A stretch of DNA of 37,998 nt from Clostridia bacterium (GTDB lineage Bacteria > Bacillota > Clostridia > Oscillospirales > Acutalibacteraceae): the NCBI GenBank assembly GCA_017453685.1, contig JAFTEL010000056.1:1-37998 (forward strand), in the 5' to 3' direction. Within the stretch, counting starts at the first letter, position 1; the number at the start of each line of letters is the position of its first letter. The notes beneath the pieces are model-generated. The model ran no database searches. It was not told the DNA's origin and was given only the letters and a program-made list of their open reading frames with translations. Below are positions 13,845-22,216 of the stretch, in pieces. Position numbers and translations under genes: made by a program.

Positions 13845-14763
13845 ACGTGAAACGATGCTTGATATCAAAGAGGCCATGGCCAAAATCTATGCTTCCCTTG
13901 CTTTGACGATGAAGGAAGCGGGCTTTACCCCCGTGATCCCCGAAGGCACCGCCAAGGGCGAAGCGCCCGTCGGAACGGGGGATAACGATCTCGGTTACCG
14001 TTTGGCGTATACGAGCGAAAATGGTGCGATCCGTTTGGATTATTTCGACAAACGGCTGACGTTTTTGCTGTCGGAGACCGTGGATGACAGCGGCGAATTC
14101 GTCGATTACAAAACCGTTTCGGTTTCTCTGCTTGATCCCGAGACTTGCGACGAGACCGACGTCAGCTCCATCAGCGGCGAAGTGTCCGACACCGTCATGG
14201 CCAAATACTGCAAGCCCACTTCCGCCCCGAAGGTGAAGGCGCCCAAAACCGTTTCCAAGGCGGCGGCGCGCAGCGGTCAGGTGTTCTACGACGCCAACAC
14301 GCTTGCCAACCGGCTGACGGCGTCCCTCTATCCGGAATACCGCGAGGCCTACAACGCCAATATCAATAAATACGGCGAATTCCTGCCGGAGGAATTCTTC
14401 GCGCAGGGCTGCGGCGCGGCTGTCCTGGCCACGATCAAAGAGAACAATCCCGCCAGGATGAAAAAGCTGTTTAACCTGCTCAACGAGATTTATCTTGACG
14501 CCACGAACGAGACTCAGAGCCTGATCGTGGTGACCCTGCTCGGGCAGATGAACAACGACCAGGAGCTGCTTGCCAACTGCGTCGATTATATGTGCGACGA
14601 TATGACGGCGCCCGTCATTCGCGTCAACAAGTATCTGGCGTCCTCCGCCGGTAAAAAAGCGGTGGAACAGCTCAAAAATCCGCCCCCCTACAAGCCGAAA
14701 AAGGCCAAAAAGAGCGGCGGTCTGATGGCGAGACTGACCGGCATGAGCGATCAGAACCGATAA
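13834..14763 (+). CDS. Conserved-looking cytoplasmic protein of unknown function
   Basis: The product is 309 residues; I do not recognise a family. There is no signal peptide or membrane segment. Residues about 10-120 look like an alpha/beta domain (MLDIKEAMAKIYASLALTMKEAGF, then a strand-rich part). A Lys/Pro/Ala linker (APKVKAPKTVSKAAA, 136-150) leads to an all-helical domain (about 155-285), and the tail is strongly basic (PPYKPKKAKKSGG). The basic linker and tail suggest contact with nucleic acid or an acidic partner, which is inference. A TTG start is proposed: AAAGGAG lies 10 bases upstream, and the next ATG (13855) is too far. It has its own promoter and a strong terminator, so it is a one-gene unit. 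Confidence 0.8.
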   Translation: MTDTRETMLDIKEAMAKIYASLALTMKEAGFTPVIPEGTAKGEAPVGTGDNDLGYRLAYTSENGAIRLDYFDKRLTFLLSETVDDSGEFVDYKTVSVSLLDPETCDETDVSSISGEVSDTVMAKYCKPTSAPKVKAPKTVSKAAARSGQVFYDANTLANRLTASLYPEYREAYNANINKYGEFLPEEFFAQGCGAAVLATIKENNPARMKKLFNLLNEIYLDATNETQSLIVVTLLGQMNNDQELLANCVDYMCDDMTAPVIRVNKYLASSAGKKAVEQLKNPPPYKPKKAKKSGGLMARLTGMSDQNR

Positions 14764-14776
14764 AACAGAATGAATC

Positions 14777-14809
14777 GAACCATACACCTTGGGGTGTATG
14801 GTTCTTTTT
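14777..14809 (+). terminator. Intrinsic terminator after the 13834-14763 gene
   Basis: A perfect 12-bp stem, GAACCATACACC with GGTGTATGGTTC, has a 4-base loop and a following TTTTT. Confidence 0.92.
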
Positions 14810-14885
14810 CGCGGAGCGGAGCGGCATTTTATTCAAAAAATGTTCAAAATGTGTTCAAAAATGATAAAAAAATTACGGCGGGGCG

Positions 14886-14914
14886 TTGCAAAAAGAGAAG
14901 AAAAATGTTAAAAT
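14886..14914 (+). promoter_or_regulatory. Promoter of the acyl-CoA ligase gene
   Basis: TTGCAA (14886-14891), 17 bases, TAAAAT (14909-14914), 46 bases before the start codon. Confidence 0.7.
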
Positions 14915-14960
14915 ATCATGAATTCCGTTAATCAAACGCCGTGTGAAGGAGAAAGAGCGA

Positions 14961-16706
14961 ATGGAACTGACAAAAAAAGAAAAGCAAGAGTTAGCCCGCC
15001 TGCGCCATGAGGTGCATATGACCGGCGAGCTGCTCACTTTGCGGCAGTTGTTCGACCGCATGGAGATTTACGGCGACCGTCTCTGCATGGTGGAAAAGAA
15101 CAAAAACGAGATCATCGAGCACACCGTGCGCGATTTCCGCGGCGACGTCACCGCGCTGGGCACCGCGCTGCTCCACCGCGGGCTGAAGGGCAAGCATTTC
15201 GGCATCCTGAGTGAGAACTCCTACGCATGGGTCGTTGCGTTCTTCGCCGTGACCTGCGGCGTCGGCGTGGCCGTGCCGGTGGATAAGGAACTGACCAAGG
15301 ACGATATTTCGGGGCTGTTCCAGAAGGGTGACGCCGAGATCGTCTTTTTCAGCAAGAAATATGCCGAAACCGCCCGTTATCATCTGGACAATCATCCCGA
15401 CGCGATCGGGATCGTCCTCAATGACGAAGGCGACGAACGGGTGCTGTCTCTTGCCGATCTGATCGCCGAGGGCAAAGCCCTGCTGGATGGAGGCGACGCC
15501 GCCTACCGTAACGCCAAAGTTGAAAAGGACGATCTGGCGGCGATCATCTTCACCTCCGGCACCACGGGCGCGAACAAGGGCGTCATGCTCTCCCACGGCA
15601 ATCTGGCGCAGAACGCCGAGGGCGTGCTGGAAAGCATCGCGCCGGAATACAGTTCGCTTTCCTTCCTGCCGATGAACCACGTGTATGAGCTCAGCGGCAA
15701 CGTGCTTACGGCGCTCTATATGAACGCGGTCATCTATATCAACGATTCGCTCAAGAATTTCCGCGCCAACCTCAACCTGTTCAAGCCCGACGCGATGGCG
15801 GTCGTGCCGCTGGTGGTCGACACCATTTACAACACCGTTTGGCGCACCGCGGAATCGACCGGCAAGGATAAGGCGCTGCGCAAGGCGCTGAAGATCAGCA
15901 ACTTTATGCTCGACAAGCTGCACATCGACGTGCGCCGCAAGCTGTTCGCCTCCATCGCCGAAAAATTCGGCGGCAAGTTCCCCACGTTTTCCTGCGGCGG
16001 CGCGCCGACCCGCGTGGAATACGTCAAGTGCCTGTGCGACATGGGCTTCCGCATCTATAACGGCTACGGTCTGACCGAGGCTTCGCCCACCGTGACGCTC
16101 AACCTCGACTGCCGCACCCGTCCGGACTGCGCCGGTTACCCGTTCCCCAAGGCGAAATACACCATCCACGATCCGGACGCCGCGGGCGTCGGCGAGATCT
16201 GGATCCGCGGCGAAAACGTGACCAAGGGTTACTACAAGGACGAAGCCGCCACTGCCGCCTCGTTTGAGGACGGCTGGTTCAAAACCGGCGACTACGGCCG
16301 CGTGGATGAGGACGGCCGCCTGTATATCGTCGGGCGCAAGAAGAACCTGATCGTGCTCGACAACGGCAAAAACGTCTTCCCCGAAGAGGTCGAGAGCTTC
16401 TTCATGGAGCATATCGACTATGTGCATGAGGTCGTGATCTTCGACACGGACATCAGCCGCAAGCGCATCAGGGAGAACATCATCGTCGCCGCCATGGAGA
16501 TCGATCTGAACGATTTCCCCGACAGTACGGAAGAGGAAGTGCGGCAGAAGCTCAAGGCCGATTTCGACGCCGTCAACCGGCAGCTGCCCGGCTACAAGCG
16601 CGCGAAGGATCTGTTCATCTCCACCACGCCGTTTGAGATCAACTCCACCCGCAAGGTCATCCGCAGCAAGGTGGTGGAACGGTATCAACAGGAAATCAAT
16701 AAGTAA
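14961..16706 (+). CDS. AMP-dependent acyl-CoA synthetase/ligase
   Basis: A 581-residue ANL-superfamily adenylating enzyme, closest in layout to long-chain fatty acid-CoA ligases. Motifs in order: FTSGTTGANKGVMLSHGN (197-214, phosphate binding), NGYGLTEASP (about 366-375), DGWFKTGDYG (about 436-445), GRKKNLIVLDNGKNVFPEEVE (about 458-478) and the terminal catalytic Lys region TRKVIRSKV (about 561-569). It should activate a carboxylic acid with ATP and pass it to CoA; a fatty acid is the likely substrate. ATG 14961 follows AAGGAG by 9 bases. It stands alone between its promoter and a terminator shared with the convergent rlmH operon, so no pathway partner is linked. Confidence 0.88.
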   Translation: MELTKKEKQELARLRHEVHMTGELLTLRQLFDRMEIYGDRLCMVEKNKNEIIEHTVRDFRGDVTALGTALLHRGLKGKHFGILSENSYAWVVAFFAVTCGVGVAVPVDKELTKDDISGLFQKGDAEIVFFSKKYAETARYHLDNHPDAIGIVLNDEGDERVLSLADLIAEGKALLDGGDAAYRNAKVEKDDLAAIIFTSGTTGANKGVMLSHGNLAQNAEGVLESIAPEYSSLSFLPMNHVYELSGNVLTALYMNAVIYINDSLKNFRANLNLFKPDAMAVVPLVVDTIYNTVWRTAESTGKDKALRKALKISNFMLDKLHIDVRRKLFASIAEKFGGKFPTFSCGGAPTRVEYVKCLCDMGFRIYNGYGLTEASPTVTLNLDCRTRPDCAGYPFPKAKYTIHDPDAAGVGEIWIRGENVTKGYYKDEAATAASFEDGWFKTGDYGRVDEDGRLYIVGRKKNLIVLDNGKNVFPEEVESFFMEHIDYVHEVVIFDTDISRKRIRENIIVAAMEIDLNDFPDSTEEEVRQKLKADFDAVNRQLPGYKRAKDLFISTTPFEINSTRKVIRSKVVERYQQEINK

Positions 16707-16721
16707 AAGATAGAAAAAATG

Positions 16722-16755
16722 AAACCGAGGAAGCAGAAATGCAGCCTCGGTTTTT
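16722..16755. terminator. Bidirectional terminator between convergent units
   Basis: AAACCGAGG (16722-16730) pairs with CCTCGGTTT (16745-16753), followed on the plus strand by TTTTT; A-rich sequence upstream gives T on the minus strand. It sits between the ligase gene (+) and rlmH (-). Confidence 0.85.
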
Positions 16756-16758
16756 CCT

Positions 16759-17238
16759 CTATTTATGATATTTTCCGCCGGAGGCGATCTGAAACGCGCG
16801 GTAGATCTGTTCGAGCAGCATCACCCTCGCCAGCTGGTGCGGGAAGGTCATGGGTGACATCGACAGGCGGAACTGCGCCTCTTTTTTCAAGTCCTCGTCC
16901 AGCCCGAACGAGCTCCCGATGAGAAACACAACGTCCGCCCCGCCCTGCACGGCGGCCGATTGCAGCCGCTCGCTGAACTGTTCGGAGTTGAGCATTTTGC
17001 CCTCGATGCAAAGGGCGAACACCGCGGCGCCTTTCGGGATCTTTTCTCTGATCTGCTCCGCTTCACGCTTGAGCGCGGCGGTGATCTGAGCTTGTGACGG
17101 ATTATCCGCCAGCTTGACGGGGGCAAGTTCAACCACTTTACAGCGGCAGAACGCGCCGAGCCGTTTGAGGTATTCGTCGCAGGCGTCTTTCAAATATTGT
17201 TCTTTGAGCTTGCCCAAACAAATGACGGTCACGTTCAT
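16759..17238 (-). CDS. rlmH: 23S rRNA (pseudouridine-1915-N3)-methyltransferase
   Basis: A 159-residue SPOUT-class methyltransferase of exact family length. It begins MNVTVICLGKLKEQYLKDACDEYLKRL and contains the SAM-binding knot: LCIEGKMLNSEQF, VFLIGSSFGLDEDL, and LSMSPMTFPHQLARVMLLEQIYRAFQIASGG ending KYHK. It methylates pseudouridine 1915 in helix 69 of 23S rRNA using S-adenosylmethionine on assembled ribosomes. It starts 3 bases after the yycJ-like gene stop, so they are co-translated or co-transcribed; the same proximity (yycJ-rlmH) is known in Bacillus. Confidence 0.95.
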   Translation of the reverse strand: MNVTVICLGKLKEQYLKDACDEYLKRLGAFCRCKVVELAPVKLADNPSQAQITAALKREAEQIREKIPKGAAVFALCIEGKMLNSEQFSERLQSAAVQGGADVVFLIGSSFGLDEDLKKEAQFRLSMSPMTFPHQLARVMLLEQIYRAFQIASGGKYHK

Positions 17239-17241
17239 GGC

Positions 17242-18033
17242 TCAAAACACGATCATCTGCGGGTCGCCCACGCCGGCCACGCGCAGCAGATAGTCGTTTC
17301 CTTCCTCCATGCCGCACTGGCTCAGCGCGACGCTGGTGCATTGATAAGCCAACTGCGGCAGGTTGTTTTCTTTGCTCAGATGCCCTAAGATTAGTCGCGT
17401 CGTGCCGCTTTGCACCAGCTTTTCGGCGGCTTCGGCGCACGCCTCGTTGCACAGGTGCCCGCGGTCGGACAAAATGCGCTTCTTGAGCGGGTAGGGGTAG
17501 TTCGGGTTGCACTGGAGCATGCGCACGTCGTGGTTCGATTCCAGCAGCACAAGCTGGCAGCCCAGCAGATTTTGCATAAGTTCGTCGGTGATCACACCGA
17601 TATCCGTCGCCACGCCGATGCGATTGCCGTCCGGCATTTCGACGGTGTAGCCCAGACTCTCGCGGCTGTCATGCGGGGTGTGAAAGGCGCGCACGAACAT
17701 GTCGTTCACTTCCACGCCGTTTGCCGGCATGACGTCAACGGGGAACTTCCCGTCGAGGATATTCAGGTCCTCCATGCCCGCCAGCGTGCCCTGACTGGCG
17801 TAGACCTTTTTGTTGTTTTTGCCGGCGAATACGCGCACGCCGCTGACGTGGTCGGTATGTTCATGGGTCACAAAAACAGCGCCGATGCTTTCAACCGACG
17901 CACCGACGCAATTTAACGCTTCTGTTTCTCTCTTCGCGCTGACGCCGATATCAATCAAGATGCCGCTGCCCGGATGCCCGATATAGACCGAGTTCCCGCT
18001 GCTGGAAGAGAAAAGGGAACAAAACCTTGCCAT
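17242..18033 (-). CDS. walJ: MBL-fold metallo-hydrolase, YycJ/WalJ type
   Basis: A 263-residue metallo-beta-lactamase-fold enzyme. Metal motifs: THEHTDH (56-62), FHTPHDSRES with a third metal His, GVATDIG with the bridging Asp, and LGHLSKENN near the end. The start SLFSSSSGNSVYIG is typical of YycJ/WalJ/VicX, a family with 5'-to-3' exonuclease activity on single-stranded DNA and, in Gram-positives, a genetic link to WalRK and mismatch repair. Here WalRK is not adjacent, but the neighbour rlmH matches the common arrangement. The ATG (18031-18033) lies 6 bases after the murA stop, with the ribosome site inside murA, so murA-walJ-rlmH should be one operon. Confidence 0.9.
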   Translation of the reverse strand: MARFCSLFSSSSGNSVYIGHPGSGILIDIGVSAKRETEALNCVGASVESIGAVFVTHEHTDHVSGVRVFAGKNNKKVYASQGTLAGMEDLNILDGKFPVDVMPANGVEVNDMFVRAFHTPHDSRESLGYTVEMPDGNRIGVATDIGVITDELMQNLLGCQLVLLESNHDVRMLQCNPNYPYPLKKRILSDRGHLCNEACAEAAEKLVQSGTTRLILGHLSKENNLPQLAYQCTSVALSQCGMEEGNDYLLRVAGVGDPQMIVF

Positions 18034-18039
18034 GATGAA

Positions 18040-19335
18040 TCAACCTGCGTTGTCCTGCCGCTGTTCATCGTCATCATCGGGGACGTTGACGCGGCAAATA
18101 TCCGCTCCCAGAGCGGAAAACTTTTCGACGTAATGTTCATATCCTCTGTCGATATGAGAGAGGTTTTCGATCTCGGAGCGGCCGTCCGCCGCCAAAGCGG
18201 CGATCAGCATCGCGGCGCCCGCACGCAGATCGTCCGCGCGGATCGGCGCGCCGTGCAGCCTTTCAACGCCCTGCACGATGGCGACCTTGCCCTCGACGTT
18301 GATGTGCGCGCCCATGCGCTGCAGCTGTTCCACATAGCGGAAGCGGTTATCCCACACGCTTTCGGAAACAATACTCATACCGTCCGCCAAGGCGAGCAAA
18401 ACGGTCATCTGCGGCTGCATATCAGTGGGGAAGCCCGGGTGCGGCAGGGTCTTGACGTTGCACTTCATCGGTCTGCCCGCGCTGCGCACGCGGATGGCTT
18501 CGTCATATTCGATCACTTCCGCGCCGCAGTCCTGCAGCTTTTTGGTGATGGATTCCATGTGCTTGGGGATCACGTTTTTGACCAGCACGTCGCCGCCCGT
18601 TGCGGCCGCGGCGACCATATAGGTGCCCGCTTCGATCTGATCGGGAATAATGGAATAGGTGCAGCCGTGCAGCTCGCGCACGCCGTGAATCTTAATGACG
18701 TCCGTACCGGCGCCGATGATATCCGCGCCCATGGAGTTGAGGAAGTTCGCCAGGTCGACGATGTGCGGCTCACGTGCGGCGTTTTCAATGATTGTAAGGC
18801 CTTTTGCCTTTACAGCGGCGAGCATGACGTTGACCGTCGCCCCGACGGAGACGTTGTCCATGTAAACCGAAGCGCCGACGAGCTTGTCCGCGCTGGCGTT
18901 GATCATGCCGTTGTCGATGGTGACCTTGGCGCCGAGCAGCTCAAAGCCCTTGAGGTGCAGGTCGATCGGGCGCACGCCGAACCAGCAGCCGCCCGGCATG
19001 GCGACCTTGGCGCGGTTGAAGCGGCCGAGGAGAGCGCCGATGAGGTAGTAGGAGGCGCGCAGATGCTTGGCCAGGTCGTTGGAAACAATGTAGGAATTGA
19101 CGCTGCGCGCGTCGATCTCGAGCGTGTTGCGGTCGATCATCTTCACGCCGGCGCCGAGCTGGCGGAGGATTTTGACCATGGTGGTCACGTCGCTGATCTC
19201 GGGGATGTTTTCGATGCGGCAGATGTCTCTGGCCAGAAGAGCGGCCGGTAATATGGCAACAACGGCGTTTTTGGCGCCGCTGATATTGACTTCACCTTTG
19301 AGCGGAATGGAACCGTTGATGACGATTTTGTCCAT
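18040..19335 (-). CDS. murA: UDP-N-acetylglucosamine 1-carboxyvinyltransferase
   Basis: A 431-residue MurA, full length. Active-site Lys22 (SGAKNAVV) and the catalytic loop Cys117 in MPGGCWFGVRPIDLHL are present; the Cys means it should be sensitive to fosfomycin, as is usual. Other matches are VGATVNVMLAAV, PDQIEAGTYM, GFPTDMQPQ and the carboxyl-terminal RADDLRAGAAMLIAALAADG segment. It transfers enolpyruvate from PEP to UDP-GlcNAc, the first committed step of peptidoglycan synthesis in the cytoplasm. Only one murA copy is in the window; many Firmicutes carry two. It is first in an operon with walJ and rlmH, transcribed from the promoter at 19432-19460. Confidence 0.96.
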   Translation of the reverse strand: MDKIVINGSIPLKGEVNISGAKNAVVAILPAALLARDICRIENIPEISDVTTMVKILRQLGAGVKMIDRNTLEIDARSVNSYIVSNDLAKHLRASYYLIGALLGRFNRAKVAMPGGCWFGVRPIDLHLKGFELLGAKVTIDNGMINASADKLVGASVYMDNVSVGATVNVMLAAVKAKGLTIIENAAREPHIVDLANFLNSMGADIIGAGTDVIKIHGVRELHGCTYSIIPDQIEAGTYMVAAAATGGDVLVKNVIPKHMESITKKLQDCGAEVIEYDEAIRVRSAGRPMKCNVKTLPHPGFPTDMQPQMTVLLALADGMSIVSESVWDNRFRYVEQLQRMGAHINVEGKVAIVQGVERLHGAPIRADDLRAGAAMLIAALAADGRSEIENLSHIDRGYEHYVEKFSALGADICRVNVPDDDDEQRQDNAG

Positions 19336-19431
19336 ACGGGCGATTCTCCTTTCTGATTAGATGAACCATATAAAGTAGAAAAAAGCCGAAAAGGCAGAGA
19401 AAAATTCCAAGATATAGTAACTAACTCGCAA

Positions 19432-19460
19432 ATTATAACATAGTTTTTTCATTTTGTATA
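19432..19460 (-). promoter_or_regulatory. Promoter of the murA-walJ-rlmH operon
   Basis: On the minus strand TATACA (19455-19460), 17 bases, TATAAT (19432-19437). The leader is about 90 bases. Confidence 0.65.
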
Positions 19461-19500
19461 GCCCAAATTGCGAATTTATAACGAATTCATTAAAAATTTT

Positions 19501-19521
19501 GCCGAGTTCAAAAAACTCGGC
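19501..19521. terminator. Terminator-like hairpin between divergent promoters
   Basis: GCCGAGTT pairs perfectly with AACTCGGC around CAAAA; TTT follows on the plus strand and ATTTTT shortly after on the minus strand. It is upstream of both promoters, where neither gene needs a terminator. Confidence 0.55.
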
Positions 19522-19559
19522 TTTCGGCTTAAATTTTCCTTTATTCTTCGCGTATGTTG

Positions 19560-19568
19560 TGTTATAAT
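19560..19568 (+). promoter_or_regulatory. Extended -10 promoter of metY
   Basis: TG-T-TATAAT is an extended -10 box (TATAAT at 19563-19568); no good -35 is seen, as is typical of such promoters. Confidence 0.55.
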
Positions 19569-19685
19569 AACAAAATAACATTGTATTTCAGCGGTTGTCG
19601 GCGGTTTCAAGCTTAGTGTTGCCGTGGATCGTTTCGATATTCCCGATGAAAAACGCAAAATACATGAAAAGAGAGGTATCGTTTT

Positions 19686-20972
19686 ATGTCAAATTCTTAC
19701 AAAATCGAAACCAATTGCGTGCAGGGCGCCTACCGCCCCAAGAACGGCGAGCCCCGCGTGATGCCGATCGTGCAGAGCACCACTTATAAATATGATTCCG
19801 GCGAGGAAATGGGTCAGTTGTTCGACCTGAAAAAGTCCGGTTATTTCTATACGCGCCTTGCCAACCCCACCAACGACCTCGTTGCCGAAAAGATCGCCAT
19901 GCTCGAAGGCGGCGTCGGCGCGGTGCTGACCTCTTCGGGTCAGGCGGCGTCTTTCTTCTCCGTGTTCAACATCTGCCAGGCGGGCGATCACGTGGTGTCC
20001 TCCGCCGCGATCTACGGCGGCACGTTCAACCTGTTCAACGTGACCATGCGCAAGCTCGGCATTGATTTCACCTTCGTTTCGCCCGACAGCACCGAGGAAG
20101 AGCTCAACGCCGCGTTCAAGCCCAACACCAAGGCGGTGTTCGCCGAAACGCTTTCCAACCCGTCGCTGACGGTGCTGGATATCGAACTGTTTGCCAAATG
20201 CGCCCATGCGCACGGCGTGCCGCTGATCGTTGACAACACGTTCCCGACCCCGATCAACTGCCGTCCGTTCGAGTTCGGCGCCGATATCGTCACCCATTCC
20301 ACCACCAAATATATGGACGGACACGCCACGAGTGTGGGCGGCGTCATTGTGGACAGCGGCAATTTCGACTGGACGCAGAACGACAAATTCGCCTGCCTGA
20401 CCGAGCCGGACGAATCCTATCACGGCATTTCTTATACGGAGACCTTCGGCAAAATGGCGTATATCACCAAATGCGTGGCGCAGCTCATGCGCGACCTCGG
20501 CTCCATCCCCGCGCCGCAGAACTCCTTCCTGCTCAACCTCGGGCTGGAAACGCTCGCCCTGCGCGTGGAGCGTCACTGCGCCAACGCCGAAAAGGTCGCC
20601 GCGTTTTTGGAGAATAACCCGAACGTGACCTGGGTCAATTATCCCGGGCTTAAGTCCTGCAAATATCACGCGCTTGCCGAGAAATACCTGCCGCACGGTT
20701 CCAGCGGCGTGATCTCGTTCGGCGTGAAGGGCGGCAAGCTCGCGGCGGGCAAGTTTATGGACAGCCTTCGTCTGGCAGCCATCGTCACCCACGTGGCGGA
20801 TTGCCGCACCTGCGTGCTCCATCCCGCCACCACCACGCACCGTCAGCTCACCACGGAACAGCTTGACGCTTGCGGCGTGGGTGAAGACCTGATCCGACTT
20901 TCCGTCGGTATCGAAAACGCCGAAGATATCATCGCCGATCTGGCTCAGGCGCTGCGCGCTTCGCAGGCCTGA
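19686..20972 (+). CDS. metY: O-acetylhomoserine sulfhydrylase (Cys/Met metabolism PLP enzyme)
   Basis: A 428-residue PLP enzyme of the Cys/Met metabolism family. The PLP Lys is K208 in THSTTKYMDGHATSVGG; the substrate-phosphate and cofactor segments YFYTRLANPTN (53-63), SSGQAAS and IVDNTFPTP are as in MetY. The length and the NCRPFEFGADIV segment favour O-acetylhomoserine sulfhydrylase over cystathionine gamma-synthase or gamma-lyase. The reaction makes homocysteine from O-acetylhomoserine and sulfide for methionine synthesis. GAGAGGT precedes the ATG by 8 bases. No SAM or T-box riboswitch is seen in the leader of about 110 bases. The alanine racemase gene follows 33 bases later. Confidence 0.92.
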   Translation: MSNSYKIETNCVQGAYRPKNGEPRVMPIVQSTTYKYDSGEEMGQLFDLKKSGYFYTRLANPTNDLVAEKIAMLEGGVGAVLTSSGQAASFFSVFNICQAGDHVVSSAAIYGGTFNLFNVTMRKLGIDFTFVSPDSTEEELNAAFKPNTKAVFAETLSNPSLTVLDIELFAKCAHAHGVPLIVDNTFPTPINCRPFEFGADIVTHSTTKYMDGHATSVGGVIVDSGNFDWTQNDKFACLTEPDESYHGISYTETFGKMAYITKCVAQLMRDLGSIPAPQNSFLLNLGLETLALRVERHCANAEKVAAFLENNPNVTWVNYPGLKSCKYHALAEKYLPHGSSGVISFGVKGGKLAAGKFMDSLRLAAIVTHVADCRTCVLHPATTTHRQLTTEQLDACGVGEDLIRLSVGIENAEDIIADLAQALRASQA

Positions 20973-21005
20973 TTGACCCGTATCAAACAGGAGAAGAAGT
21001 TTCTG

Positions 21006-22145
21006 ATGAACAAATTCAGCAGGGTCTGCGCTTATATCGACCTTGACGCCATGCGGCAAAACGTCCGCGCGGTGCAAAAGCGGGTCGGGGAAGCGGTCAA
21101 GGTCATGGTCATCCTCAAAGCGGACGCTTACGGTCACGGCGCGGTGCGCGCGGCGCATGCGCTGGAGCAGGACGCCTATGCCTTCGGCGTAGCGACGGTG
21201 GAGGAAGGGTGCGAGCTGCGCCAAAGCGGCATCCGTCAGCCCATCCTCGTGCTCAGCTACGCGTTTCCCGAACTGTTTGAGACCGCTGTGAAAAACGAGA
21301 TCGATCTGGCGGTTTTTCAGGAGGAAACGGCGAAGCTGCTGTCCGATACCGCCGTCCGGCTGGGCAAAACCGCGGGTATTCATATCAAGATCGACACCGG
21401 CATGCACCGCATCGGCCTGATGCCGACAGAGGAGAGCATCGCCGAGATCGGCCGCATCGCCGCGCTGCCGGGGATTCGGATCGACGGCGTTTTTTCCCAT
21501 CTTGCCTGCGCCGATTTTGCCGACAAGACCTTTGCCAACCGGCAGCGGAAGCTCTTTAACGAGTTCACGCAAAAGCTGACGGCAAGCGGCGTGAACGTCG
21601 GCCTGCGCCACATCTGCAACAGCCCCGCCATCATGGACTTTGACGACGGCTATCTCGATATGGTGCGCTGCGGCATCGTCACCTACGGGCTCGACCCGTC
21701 GGACGAGGTGCTGTTTGAGAACCTGCCGACCACGCCCGTGATGCAGATCAAGAGCCACGTCGCCTTTGTCAAACCCGTGGCAAAAGGGGAGACCGTCGGC
21801 TACGGCGCGGCGTTCTGCACCGAGCGCGATTCCCTCATCGCCACCATCCCCTGCGGCTACGGCGACTGTTATCCGCGCCTGCTCACCAACAAGGGGCGCG
21901 TGCTCATCCACGGTCATTCCGCCCCCGTGACAGGCCGCATCTGCATGGATCAGTTCATGGTGGACGTGACCGATATCCCCGACGTCAAGCAGGGGGACGA
22001 AGTCACCATCGTCGGCGAGGACGGCGGCGAATGGCTGACCGTGGAGGAACTGGCCGAGACCGCGGGCAGCTTCAACTATGAATACGTCTGCGATATTACC
22101 AAACGAGTCCCACGAGTTTATATTGAAAACGGAAAAGTGGTGTGA
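21006..22145 (+). CDS. alr: Alanine racemase
   Basis: A 379-residue PLP fold-type III enzyme. PLP Lys38 lies in VMVILKADAYGHG. Other conserved parts are HIKIDTGMHRIG, CNSPAIMDF, MVRCGIVTYGLDP, VGYGAAF with the second active-site Tyr, GYGDCYPR and GRICMDQFMVDVT. It interconverts L- and D-alanine to supply D-Ala for peptidoglycan, complementing MurA in the neighbouring divergent operon. The ATG at 21006 is chosen for its match to the family start; AGGAG lies 12 bases upstream, a little far. It is likely co-transcribed with metY, a functionally unrelated neighbour. Confidence 0.94.
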   Translation: MNKFSRVCAYIDLDAMRQNVRAVQKRVGEAVKVMVILKADAYGHGAVRAAHALEQDAYAFGVATVEEGCELRQSGIRQPILVLSYAFPELFETAVKNEIDLAVFQEETAKLLSDTAVRLGKTAGIHIKIDTGMHRIGLMPTEESIAEIGRIAALPGIRIDGVFSHLACADFADKTFANRQRKLFNEFTQKLTASGVNVGLRHICNSPAIMDFDDGYLDMVRCGIVTYGLDPSDEVLFENLPTTPVMQIKSHVAFVKPVAKGETVGYGAAFCTERDSLIATIPCGYGDCYPRLLTNKGRVLIHGHSAPVTGRICMDQFMVDVTDIPDVKQGDEVTIVGEDGGEWLTVEELAETAGSFNYEYVCDITKRVPRVYIENGKVV

Positions 22146-22216
22146 CCTCTGATCGAATCAGCGGTTGCTTCCTTTAATAAAACGATTGTCCCAATTTTGA
22201 AAGGAGTCAAATCTGA

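Larger units (their letters stand above)
19336..19685. other. Divergent intergenic region between murA and metY
   Basis: This 350-base AT-rich gap holds the murA promoter (minus), a hairpin (19501-19521), the metY promoter (plus) and the metY leader of about 110 bases. A 74-codon open frame on the minus strand (19357-19581) has no ribosome site and is not considered a gene. I see no riboswitch of a known class. Confidence 0.7.

Noticed and set aside
14991-16688. 565-codon minus-strand open frame opposite the acyl-CoA ligase
   Set aside because: Mirror of a well-supported gene; composition-driven, no domain or start signal.
17531-17542. TGGTTCGATTCC, resembling a tRNA T-loop
   Set aside because: Lies inside the walJ coding sequence; no cloverleaf can be folded around it.
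19357-19581. 74-codon minus-strand open frame upstream of murA
   Set aside because: Overlaps the murA promoter and AT-rich spacer, has no ribosome site, and its composition is non-coding.
19569-19685. SAM or T-box riboswitch in the metY leader
   Set aside because: No conserved SAM-I core or T-box sequence is seen in the leader of about 110 bases.
19689-21917. 742-codon open frame on the minus strand, opposite metY and alr
   Set aside because: It is antisense to two clear enzyme genes, has no ribosome site or family motif, and reflects the GC-rich third codon positions.
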